From the NCBI GenBank assembly GCA_021802375.1, contig JAKAAL010000170.1:1-7663 (forward strand): DNA of 7,663 nt, written 5' to 3'. How positions within the stretch are numbered: position 1 is the stretch's first letter; the number at the start of each line of letters is the position of its first letter. The position numbers were made by a program, and so were the translations under genes. Of the stretch, positions 1-6,440 are shown in pieces. The DNA is from Bacillota bacterium (lineage in GTDB: Bacteria > Bacillota_E > Sulfobacillia > Sulfobacillales > Sulfobacillaceae). The notes beneath the pieces were generated by a model, which saw nothing but the letters and a program-made list of their open reading frames with translations, did not search any database and was not told where the DNA came from.

Positions 1-1465
1 CGCGGTGATTGGTGATGGAGCGCTCACGGCGGGCATGGCGTGGGAAGCCCTCAATCAAATTGGTCATCTCAAGAGCCCCATGGTGGTGGTAGTCAACGAT
101 AACTCGATGTCTATCGCCCCCAATGTCGGATCGTTTTCACGCTACCTCACCGAATTGCGGTCTGCCCCCGGATACGCTCGGCTCAAGCAAGAAGTGGAAA
201 CCCTATTGGAATCGGTTCCGGTATTGGGAGGATCTTTGCGTCGGAGCATTGAACGGCTTAAGGACTTGGTGCACTTTGCAGTATTGCCTCAAAATATTTT
301 TGAGGCTTTGGGTTTTGAATATTTCGGGCCCATTGACGGTCATGATTTAAATGCGTTAATCCATGTCCTAACCAATGCCCGCAGCATTCAAGCCCCGGTG
401 GTGGTCCACGTGATCACCCAAAAAGGCCGCGGCTATCTGCCCGCAGAAAGCAAACCGGAACAATTCCATGGTCCCGGACCGTTCGACATCGCGTCAGGAA
501 ATCCTCGCGTTCACGCGGATACCCCCTCGTACAGCCAGGTGGCGGCAGATACCCTGGTCTGGTTGGGACAACGTCATCCCGAACTGGTAGCAATTACTGC
601 CGCGATGGGAGACGGGACCAAACTCGACCGATTTGCCCAGGTCTTTCCCGATCGCTTTTATGACGTGGGCATGGCAGAGCAGCATTCCGCCACCTTTGCC
701 GCAGGCCTAGCCGCTTCCGGCATGCGGCCAGTGTTTGCTGTCTACAGCACGTTTTTACAACGAGCCTACGACCAGGTGATCCACGACATTTGCCACCAAA
801 ACCTTCCCGTGTTACTCGCGGTCGACAGGGCAGGTCTGGTGGGTGCGGATGGGGCCACTCATCAAGGAATTTACGACATCAGCTTTTTGCGTGCGGTTCC
901 CCACATGGAAATTGCGATGGGTAAAAACGAGGCGGAATTGCGGTCGTTGTTGGTCGGTGCAGTCGAGCGGCCCGGACCGGTCGCAGTGCGCTATCCACGT
1001 GGCAGCGGGCAAGGCATTCCTTTAGATGACCACATTGAAGACATCCCTTGGGGCCATGCCGAATGGATTCGCCACGGTGAGGATGTAACCTTAGTCGGCT
1101 TAGGCCCCATCGTCTACGCTGCCCTGAGTGCAGCGGTGATGTTAGAGCAACGCGGGTTTTCAGTCGGTGTGGTCAATGCGCGCTTTGTGGAACCTTTAGA
1201 CACCCAGACATTGTTGGAGGTCAGCCAGCATACCAAGGCGATCTTGACCTTGGAGGAGCACACGCTTTCGGGCGGATTCGGCTCACGGGTTTTGGAATGG
1301 GCAGCCGAGGCAGGCATTACTGTGCCGATACGGATTGGGGGGATTCCCAACGAATTTGTTGACCAAGGACCTCCCGCCCACTTTTTGGAGCGCTTTCGGT
1401 TGACGCCTGAAGGAATTTGTCGGCGAGTGGAGGAATGGCTTGCCCGTGGCTCAGAGGAGGCTTAA
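1..1465 (+). CDS. dxs: 1-deoxy-D-xylulose-5-phosphate synthase, 5' end cut off by the window
   Basis: DXS is a cytosolic thiamine-diphosphate enzyme. It condenses pyruvate with glyceraldehyde 3-phosphate to form DXP, the entry step of the MEP isoprenoid pathway. The reading frame is open from the window edge, so the true start lies upstream; the GTG at base 5 is an internal valine. About 487 residues are present. Aligning the catalytic GMAEQH glutamate with its E. coli counterpart (about residue 370) suggests roughly 145 N-terminal residues are missing. Visible motifs, numbered from the codon at base 5, are: the ThDP/metal-binding GDGALTAG...EALN (3-17), NDNSMSIAPNVG (31-42), GPIDGHD (108-114), GMAEQH (222-227), DRAGLVGADGATHQG (274-288) and RYPRG (329-333). 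The C-terminal transketolase domain ends with GGIPNEFVDQGP. It overlaps tlyA by 26 bases, which implies translational coupling. In related genomes ispA and xseAB usually lie upstream. I see no broken or missing key residue. Confidence 0.97.
   Translation, partial: AVIGDGALTAGMAWEALNQIGHLKSPMVVVVNDNSMSIAPNVGSFSRYLTELRSAPGYARLKQEVETLLESVPVLGGSLRRSIERLKDLVHFAVLPQNIFEALGFEYFGPIDGHDLNALIHVLTNARSIQAPVVVHVITQKGRGYLPAESKPEQFHGPGPFDIASGNPRVHADTPSYSQVAADTLVWLGQRHPELVAITAAMGDGTKLDRFAQVFPDRFYDVGMAEQHSATFAAGLAASGMRPVFAVYSTFLQRAYDQVIHDICHQNLPVLLAVDRAGLVGADGATHQGIYDISFLRAVPHMEIAMGKNEAELRSLLVGAVERPGPVAVRYPRGSGQGIPLDDHIEDIPWGHAEWIRHGEDVTLVGLGPIVYAALSAAVMLEQRGFSVGVVNARFVEPLDTQTLLEVSQHTKAILTLEEHTLSGGFGSRVLEWAAEAGITVPIRIGGIPNEFVDQGPPAHFLERFRLTPEGICRRVEEWLARGSEEA
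1429..1433 (+). promoter_or_regulatory. Ribosome binding site supporting the TTG start of tlyA
   Basis: GGAGG lies inside the 3' end of dxs, six bases before the TTG at 1440. That spacing suits TTG better than the in-frame GTG at 1446, which would be 12 bases away. The purine-rich AAAAAGGAGGG just after the dxs stop codon has no well-placed in-frame start that would keep the S4 domain whole. Confidence 0.55.
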
Positions 1466-2276
1466 AAAGGAGGGCACCAGACTCGATCAGCGGGTGCTGG
1501 AGTTGGGCTTGGCCGCGTCGCGAACTCGCGCTCAAGCGATAATCCTGGCCGGTGCAGTGACCGTCAATGGGCAAGTCGTGCGGAAGGCAGGGACCCTGGT
1601 CAGCGCGCAAGCGGTGGTGGAGGCGATGGTCCATGCCCATCCTTATGTCAGCCGAGGAGGGTTAAAGTTAGAGCACGGATTGAGAACGTTTGCGATCGAT
1701 CCTGGCGGTTGGACCGTGGTGGATGTCGGCGCTTCGACCGGCGGATTCACCGATTGTTGGCTCCAACACGGGGTGGAGGCCGTCTATGCGGTGGATGTGG
1801 GATATGGGCAGTTGGCGTGGTCACTGCGCCAAGATGCCCGTGTGCACGTGCTGGAGCGAACCAATGCTCGATATTTGACGCTTTCGGCCCTGAACCTCAC
1901 GCAACCGGTGCAGGGGTCGTCGATAGATGCTTCGTTCATTGGCCTGAAGCTTCTGTTGACACCGCTTCGCGAGATCGTCCGTCCCTCGGGAGTGGTGATC
2001 GGGCTGATAAAGCCCCAATTTGAGGCGGGGCCGGAGTTCGTGGGCAAGGGAGGCGTGGTGCGCGATGCCAAGGTCCATCGTCGGGTGATAGCGCAAGTGT
2101 TCGAGGATGCGGATCGGCTGGGTTGGATCGCTCAAGACCTCACACCTTCGCCGATTCGTGGCCCTAGCGGCAATATCGAATTTTTGGTTCGATTCGGATC
2201 GGAGCCGGGCAAACCTATCCATATTGATGCGGTCATCGAGGAGGCTTGGCAAAGGGAGGTGCTGCCAGATGTCTAA
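1440..2276 (+). CDS. tlyA: TlyA-family rRNA (cytidine-2'-O)-methyltransferase
   Basis: This is a SAM-dependent 2'-O-methyltransferase of the TlyA/YqxC family. Characterised members methylate C1920 of 23S rRNA, and some also C1409 of 16S rRNA, and act on ribosomal particles. The 278 residues begin with an S4 RNA-binding domain (about 14-60: RLDQRVLELGLAASRTRAQ, then AGAVTVNGQ). An FtsJ-like Rossmann domain follows, with SAM motif DVGASTGGFTD (95-105). The K-D-K-E tetrad of this fold is present at K76, D163, K191 and E247. The spacings of the last three residues match those I recall for M. tuberculosis TlyA. Other hallmarks are KPQFEAG (191-197), VGKGGVVRD (201-209) and SPIRGPSGNIEF (237-248). 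The usual DxSFISL reads DASFIGL here, a mild variation. Start choice is TTG at 1440, with GTG at 1446 as the alternative. The gene overlaps dxs by 26 bases and nadK by 8. Whether one or both rRNA sites are modified cannot be told from sequence. Confidence 0.95.
   Translation: MPVAQRRLKKEGTRLDQRVLELGLAASRTRAQAIILAGAVTVNGQVVRKAGTLVSAQAVVEAMVHAHPYVSRGGLKLEHGLRTFAIDPGGWTVVDVGASTGGFTDCWLQHGVEAVYAVDVGYGQLAWSLRQDARVHVLERTNARYLTLSALNLTQPVQGSSIDASFIGLKLLLTPLREIVRPSGVVIGLIKPQFEAGPEFVGKGGVVRDAKVHRRVIAQVFEDADRLGWIAQDLTPSPIRGPSGNIEFLVRFGSEPGKPIHIDAVIEEAWQREVLPDV
2254..2260 (+). promoter_or_regulatory. Ribosome binding site that sets the nadK start
   Basis: GGGAGGT sits eight bases before the ATG at 2269, within the last codons of tlyA. 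This favours 2269 over the more upstream in-frame ATG at 2107. The residues between the two ATGs are the tlyA region read in another frame and look nothing like NAD kinase. Confidence 0.75.
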
Positions 2277-3123
2277 GATTTTGATATGGCCCAATCCCGA
2301 AAAGGAGCAAGTCCGCAGCTTAGCCCAGCAGATCTACCGATGGCTGGAAAAACGCGGGGTTCAGGCAGTCATGCCAACGGATCTTGCTCGCCAGCTAGAC
2401 TTGGATGCGATGGCCTGTATTACCGATGAGGCAACGATGCAAGAGATTGACTGGGTGATGGTGCTCGGAGGGGACGGCACCCTGCTATTGGCAGCAAAAC
2501 AACTGATGCGATGGAACAAACCGATCTTAGGCGTTAATTTAGGACACCTGGGGTTTCTTACCGAAGTGGAAGTGCCTGACTTATTCCCGACCTTGCCCTT
2601 GTTTCTTTCCGGAGAATATCAACTCGACCTGCGCCACTTGCTCACGGCTGAGGTGACGCGTCTCGGTCGCAGTCTCATCCGCTATGAAGCGATGAACGAT
2701 GTGGTGGTCGCCAAGGGACCGTTTGCGCGATTAGTCAACCTGGAAACTTTTGTCGACGACGCCTACGTGACAACCTATCCTGCCGATGGGTTAATTGTAG
2801 CGACGCCCACGGGTTCGACCGCGTACTCGCTATCGGCCGGAGGCCCCATTTTGAGCCCAGACCTTGGGGTCTTTGTAGTCACCCCAATTTGTCCGCACTC
2901 GTTTTTCGACCGGTCGGTGGTGATCGACGCCCAGCAGACAGTTAAAATTAGAATTCGAGCCATGCATCGAGAGACGCTGCTGACAGTGGATGGCCAGGAA
3001 GGCTTTCCGCTGGAAGATGGCGATGAAATTGTGGTCAGCGCCAGCACGCATTCGGTGAATCTGATGCGGCGGCCGGGATGGAGCTTTTTTCATGTATTGC
3101 GCGGCTGGAGAAAGGGCTATTGA
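2269..3123 (+). CDS. nadK: NAD kinase (ATP/polyphosphate-NAD kinase)
   Basis: NAD kinase phosphorylates the 2'-hydroxyl of the adenosine ribose of NAD+ to give NADP+. It is the only known de novo route to NADP(H), and the enzyme works as a cytosolic homo-oligomer. The 284 residues are a normal length for the family. In order: N-terminal MSKILIWPNPEK; the GGDG motif at 67-70 with catalytic D69, followed by TLL; NLGHLGFLTE (90-99); NDVVVAKG (143-150) in place of the commoner NEVVV; and DGLIVATPTGSTAYSLSAGGP (173-193), the NAD-binding and glycine-rich segment. The C-terminal beta-sandwich carries TPICPHSFFDRSVV (205-218) and LTVDGQEG (238-245). The ATG at 2269 was chosen for its ribosome site and because homologous sequence begins there. 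It overlaps tlyA by 8 bases and its stop is 2 bases before the argR ATG, so it appears co-translated with both. No key residue is missing. Confidence 0.96.
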   Translation: MSKILIWPNPEKEQVRSLAQQIYRWLEKRGVQAVMPTDLARQLDLDAMACITDEATMQEIDWVMVLGGDGTLLLAAKQLMRWNKPILGVNLGHLGFLTEVEVPDLFPTLPLFLSGEYQLDLRHLLTAEVTRLGRSLIRYEAMNDVVVAKGPFARLVNLETFVDDAYVTTYPADGLIVATPTGSTAYSLSAGGPILSPDLGVFVVTPICPHSFFDRSVVIDAQQTVKIRIRAMHRETLLTVDGQEGFPLEDGDEIVVSASTHSVNLMRRPGWSFFHVLRGWRKGY

Positions 3124-3125
3124 GA

Positions 3126-3581
3126 ATGCGATATGATAAAAATGCGCGTCAGCGCTTGATCCAAGAGATCATTCGCCAAGATGTCATCCGTACTCAGGAA
3201 GAACTAACGGTACGGTTGGCTCGACATGGCGTCGCTGCCACCCAGGCGACAGTCTCCAGAGACATTAAAGATTTGGGTCTGATCAAAATTCCTTATCTGG
3301 ATGGCCACCGCTATGCCGTCCCCCATCAGGGTGAGGTGGCGGGAGCTCAAGATCGCTTGACTCGAGTGCTGAGAGAGGTTTTGGTGAACGTTCAGGTTAG
3401 CGAAAACCTAGTCGTGGTCAAAACTCTGTCAGGCGGAGCGGACGTAGTCTCGGAAGCCATTGATCGACAAGAATGGCCGGATGTGGTCGGGACGTTGGCC
3501 GGCGACAATACGGTGATGGTGGTCGCACGCGAACGGGATTCGGCTCCGCTGATAGCTCAGCGTTTGTTGAGTCTAGGATAA
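3126..3581 (+). CDS. argR: Arginine repressor ArgR/AhrC
   Basis: ArgR is a hexameric, arginine-responsive DNA-binding regulator. It represses arginine biosynthesis and in bacilli also activates arginine catabolism. The 151 residues match the family length of about 150. The N-terminal winged helix-turn-helix holds the hallmark TQATVSRDIKDLGLIKIP (39-56). The C-terminal arginine-binding and oligomerisation domain has the family pattern VVVKTLSGGADVVSEAID (96-113) and GTLAGDNTVMVV (122-133). The usual GDDT arginine-contact motif reads GDNT here (D127, N128). ATG 3126 is preferred: AAAGGG at 3111-3116 lies nine bases upstream. A TTG at 3120 would give two more residues and a 4-base overlap with the nadK stop, and cannot be excluded. 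An in-frame ATG at 3078 lies inside nadK and is unlikely. The position directly before recN is the conserved Firmicutes order. The biological link between the two genes is unclear. Confidence 0.95.
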   Translation: MRYDKNARQRLIQEIIRQDVIRTQEELTVRLARHGVAATQATVSRDIKDLGLIKIPYLDGHRYAVPHQGEVAGAQDRLTRVLREVLVNVQVSENLVVVKTLSGGADVVSEAIDRQEWPDVVGTLAGDNTVMVVARERDSAPLIAQRLLSLG

Positions 3582-3604
3582 GATAGGGGAGGGCGAGGTT
3601 CGCC

Positions 3605-5278
3605 ATGTTACGCTCCTTCAGGGCACTGAACTACGGGCTTTTTCGACAAATCGAGATGGACTGGTCTTCGGGCTTTACGGCGGTTACCGGCGAATCTGGA
3701 GCCGGGAAGTCGCAACTTCTAGCCGCGATGCTTTCGCTGTTGGGAGAGCGTTGGGACAGTTCCAAATTTGGACCGCTGGCCAACATGGTGAAATTGGCTG
3801 GCGAATTCGAAGTCGGAGCAGAACATCCGCTGTGGTCTCAGCTTGCCGACTTCGATCTGGAACCCGATGATATGTTGACGGTGACGCGTGAGGTTTCCCC
3901 GGATGCACGTTCGATATTTCGAATACAAGGACGGACCGTGCCTCGGCAAACGGTGGCCGATATCGCGCCATGGCTGATCGAGGTGATGCACCAAGGTCAT
4001 GTATCGAGATTTTCAAACAATGAGGCATGGACCGAATGGCTTGATCGCTATCTGAATTTGTTGCCACTGGTCGACGAGGTGACTGCGGCCTATACTGAGT
4101 GGCAAGCCCTGGTGAGACAACAAGAGCAGTTGGCTCTGGAAATGCTGGACGTGCACGATTGGAAGCGTCAGCGCGAAATATTGGAAGAGATTGACCAAGC
4201 CCAGATTCAACCGGGTGAAGACTCGCAGTTAACGGAACAATTAGAGCGCTTTCGTTCGCTCAATCGCTTGCAGCAAGCCTACGAACGCGTGTATCGTCTG
4301 ATTGAGGATGACAGTGAGCATGGCTTGGTATCACTACTTAGAATGTGGGAGCGAGAAGTCGCTCAATTGGCGCAATTGGATCCAAGGGTGGATCCCCTGC
4401 GCGATCAGGTGCTCACAGTGGTAGAAACGACGCTTGACGTGCGTCATGAGTTAGCCAAATGGTGGGAAGATTTTGAGCGCGATCCCTTGCTGCAGGAACG
4501 GCTCGAAGCCCGGTCGGATTTATTAGCCCAACTCAAACGGCGCTATGGTCCCGATTTAGACAGCGTACTGGCTTATGCCGAACAAATTCGGCAGGATCTA
4601 GAACGACACCAAACGGTGGCCGTTCGCAGCGCTCAATTGACTGAAACCGTAAAAATCAAAGAGGCCCACTATCGAAAATTGGCCCAATCTTTGTCTGAGG
4701 CACGACAGTCGGGGATGTTAGCCACAGGGCGAGCCTTGACCAAGCTGCTTCAGCAATTGGAGATGCCGGCAGCCGATTTATCTCTGCGCATCGAGGCGGC
4801 GGCGCCAGGGCCGAGAGGCATGGATGCGGTGACTTTTTGGTTTAGTGCAAACTTGGGCAGAGACCCCTTGCCTCTCCCCAAGAGCGCATCTGGCGGAGAA
4901 CTGGCACGGATTGGACTATCGATGGCGGTATTAGTCCGTGGTGAACCGGCATCGACCTTGTGGCTTGACGAAGTGGATACAGGATTAGGGGGACGAAGCG
5001 CCGCGCGGGTGGCGGCCATGATGGCGGATTTAGGCAAAGAACTGCAAATCATTGCCATTACCCATCAGCCCGTAGTAGCCAGTCGGGCTGACCACCAGGT
5101 GATCGTCAAAAAATCCACCGACGCGGAGCACACTGAAGCGCAAATCAGCCTCGTCAATGATGAGGAAAGAGTGGAAGAGGTGGCACGCATGCTGAGCGGA
5201 GGTGCTGAACCGACGGCACTTCAGCATGCCCGCCTGCTTCTCGGCGACCCTCGGTCGCTAAGACGACGTCGAAGTTAA
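3605..5278 (+). CDS. recN: DNA repair protein RecN (SMC-like ATPase), divergent
   Basis: RecN is a cytosolic SMC-like ATPase recruited early to DNA double-strand breaks, where it helps hold and process ends for RecA-dependent repair. The 557 residues are the usual length. The N-terminal half-ATPase has Walker A GESGAGKS (29-36) and TREVSPDARSIFRIQGR (94-110). The middle (about 155-380) is rich in Leu, Gln, Glu and Arg and is probably the antiparallel coiled coil. The C-terminal half has the ABC signature SASGGELARI (427-436), Walker B with D-loop TLWLDEVDTG (451-460; D455, E456) and the switch histidine in AITH (484-487). The family block LVDIHGQHEHQ is rewritten as LIEVMHQGHVSRF (124-136), although the glutamine aligns (Q130). 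GAGG (3595-3598) and a longer AGGGGAGGG (3585-3593) precede the ATG. The gap to argR is 23 bases. The catalytic ATPase residues look intact, so I expect an active but divergent RecN. Confidence 0.93.
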   Translation: MLRSFRALNYGLFRQIEMDWSSGFTAVTGESGAGKSQLLAAMLSLLGERWDSSKFGPLANMVKLAGEFEVGAEHPLWSQLADFDLEPDDMLTVTREVSPDARSIFRIQGRTVPRQTVADIAPWLIEVMHQGHVSRFSNNEAWTEWLDRYLNLLPLVDEVTAAYTEWQALVRQQEQLALEMLDVHDWKRQREILEEIDQAQIQPGEDSQLTEQLERFRSLNRLQQAYERVYRLIEDDSEHGLVSLLRMWEREVAQLAQLDPRVDPLRDQVLTVVETTLDVRHELAKWWEDFERDPLLQERLEARSDLLAQLKRRYGPDLDSVLAYAEQIRQDLERHQTVAVRSAQLTETVKIKEAHYRKLAQSLSEARQSGMLATGRALTKLLQQLEMPAADLSLRIEAAAPGPRGMDAVTFWFSANLGRDPLPLPKSASGGELARIGLSMAVLVRGEPASTLWLDEVDTGLGGRSAARVAAMMADLGKELQIIAITHQPVVASRADHQVIVKKSTDAEHTEAQISLVNDEERVEEVARMLSGGAEPTALQHARLLLGDPRSLRRRRS

Positions 5279-5290
5279 GGACATCAAACT

Positions 5291-6343
5291 ATGCGCATGA
5301 TGATCGCAAGTTTACCGATAGGAACCGGCCACGATATCGCGGCGCGGGCTCTGGCTGAGGCAATGGGCAAAGCCGGAGTCGATGTGTATTTTTCCCACCA
5401 TTTGGCCGGGCCGTCGAAATTGCATACGGCCAGCTATTTTCTGTCGGTCCGGTACGCGCCGTGGCTTTTTTCCAAAGCCTTTCACTGGGGGGACGGAGCC
5501 ACATTCGCTTGGCGGAGACACCGCACAAGTTGGCGAGCTATCGGCCTTAACCTCCTGGCCGCGGTATTTGAACAGTATCGACCGGACTGGGTCGTGGCCA
5601 CTCACCCCTTCGCCTTAACCGCATGGACGGCATTAAAGACCCGCTACCCACAGTTGAAAGTGATGGGTGTGTTGACAGACCTCAGTGCCCATCAGTTTTG
5701 GTGGGAACCCGATTCTGACGCGTATGCGGTATGGCTGCCGGAAGAGCGCCAAGATTTAGTGCGTTTTGGGTATCCTGAGGATAAGATATGGGATACGGGA
5801 ATCCCTATTCGTTCCATTTTTCATGATGACGCTTTGCAGTTCGCACGTCTGTTCGATGGGCCTATCGTGGTGTTGGGCGGTGGCCTAGGCATCGGCCCTT
5901 ACCACCGAATTTTAAAAGATTTGCTATCCTTTGATATGCCGATTTTGGCGGTATGCGGCCAAAACGAGCGCCTTCGCTGGCAACTCAGCCAGCAATCGTG
6001 GCCTGCCAATGTTACCATCGCCGGCTATGTAGAAAACATGCCTGAAGTGTTGTGTGCCAGTCGGGCAGTGGTAGGCAAGCCGGGCGGCGTCACTGCCGCC
6101 GAGGTGTGCCAGGTTCAAGTGCCATGGTTGCTGACGCATTGGATCGCGGGTCAAGAAGAGGTAAACCGGGATCGCCTGACCTCGCATAATTTGGCGGTAC
6201 TTGGAGACCATGGACTTCAAGATGCATTGGCACCACTTTTGGTGGACTCGCCAACGCGCCGGCTCATGCTCCAAAGCCAGTCCGATTTGGCTCGGCCCAA
6301 CGCCTCTAGCGATATTGTGAGCCGAATCCTAGCCTTTCAATAA
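5291..6343 (+). CDS. GT28/MGDG-synthase-like glycosyltransferase
   Basis: This is a two-domain GT-B glycosyltransferase resembling diacylglycerol glycosyltransferases (plant MGDG synthase, Bacillus UgtP) and, more distantly, MurG. The 350 residues carry the family's N-terminal GTGH (11-14) followed by AARALAEAM, a probable acceptor-side motif. A central VLTDLSAHQFWW (127-138) corresponds to the conserved TDxxxHxxW region. DTGIPIR (168-174) follows. The nucleotide-sugar domain has VVLGGGLG (193-200), GYVENMPEVLCASRAVVGKPGGVTAAEV (245-272, with GKPGG at 262-266) and GQEEVN (287-292), matching the UDP-sugar-binding pattern of this clan. There is no signal peptide or clear membrane helix, so a peripheral role on the inner membrane face is likely. 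Substrate is unknown; lipid-anchor or glycolipid synthesis is an inference. It starts 12 bases after recN with AAGG (5277-5280) ten bases upstream; an ATG at 5297 is also possible. It separates recN from spoIVB, which are adjacent in Bacillus. Confidence 0.85.
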   Translation: MRMMIASLPIGTGHDIAARALAEAMGKAGVDVYFSHHLAGPSKLHTASYFLSVRYAPWLFSKAFHWGDGATFAWRRHRTSWRAIGLNLLAAVFEQYRPDWVVATHPFALTAWTALKTRYPQLKVMGVLTDLSAHQFWWEPDSDAYAVWLPEERQDLVRFGYPEDKIWDTGIPIRSIFHDDALQFARLFDGPIVVLGGGLGIGPYHRILKDLLSFDMPILAVCGQNERLRWQLSQQSWPANVTIAGYVENMPEVLCASRAVVGKPGGVTAAEVCQVQVPWLLTHWIAGQEEVNRDRLTSHNLAVLGDHGLQDALAPLLVDSPTRRLMLQSQSDLARPNASSDIVSRILAFQ

Positions 6344-6365
6344 GCCTTAGGTTTCCTTCCTTGTC

Positions 6366-6435
6366 ATCACCTTCTCTCTGTTACCGAGGATGAACCTCTG
6401 CCCCAGACGGCAAGGTAAGGTCGAGAGGAGGTGAT
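6366..6435 (+). promoter_or_regulatory. Predicted structured leader of spoIVB that hides its ribosome binding site
   Basis: The 97-base gap between the glycosyltransferase stop and spoIVB holds a long inverted repeat. Bases 6366-6378 (ATCACCTTCTCTC) pair with 6423-6435 (GAGAGGAGGTGAT) in 13 uninterrupted pairs, 12 Watson-Crick and one U-G at 6373/6428. Inside, TTACC (6381-6385) can pair with GGTAA (6414-6418), GAGG (6386-6389) with CCTC (6395-6398), and TGCC (6399-6402) with GGCA (6409-6412). Together these form a compact three-way junction. A competing inner fold is an 8-bp hairpin with one bulged C (6394-6402 with 6409-6416). No U-tract follows, so it is not an intrinsic terminator. The outer helix would sequester the whole Shine-Dalgarno sequence. 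I found no convincing sigma-F, sigma-G or sigma-A promoter in the gap. The pairing is read directly from sequence; a regulatory function is inference. Confidence 0.5.
6426..6435 (+). promoter_or_regulatory. Strong Shine-Dalgarno sequence of spoIVB
   Basis: AGGAGGTGAT matches all ten bases expected from the conserved 16S rRNA 3' tail. Its GGAGG core (6427-6431) lies nine bases before the ATG at 6441. It fixes the spoIVB start and is much stronger than the other ribosome sites in the window. All of it lies in the 3' arm of the predicted leader helix. Confidence 0.85.
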
Positions 6436-6440
6436 AGGGC

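Noticed and set aside
2107..2268. Upstream 54-residue extension of NAD kinase from an ATG inside tlyA
   Set aside because: These residues are tlyA sequence in another frame, unlike NAD kinase. A good ribosome site precedes ATG 2269.
1821..2294. 157-codon minus-strand open frame inside tlyA
   Set aside because: Antisense to conserved TlyA motifs and itself without any recognisable motif.
3078..3125. 16-residue extension of ArgR from an ATG inside nadK
   Set aside because: It overlaps the conserved NadK C-terminus, and ArgR homology and length fit the ATG at 3126.
4377..4395. Close direct repeat TGGATCC...TGGATCC in recN, which could also form a hairpin
   Set aside because: It is in frame, encodes LDPRVDP in the coiled-coil region and occurs only once; probably coincidence.
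6361..6384. Sigma-A-like promoter using TTGTCA as a -35 element
   Set aside because: At normal spacing the -10 region (TGTTAC or TTACCG) matches TATAAT poorly.
6394..6416. Possible intrinsic terminator between the glycosyltransferase gene and spoIVB
   Set aside because: The hairpin is short with a bulge and is followed by TAAGGTCG rather than a T-tract.
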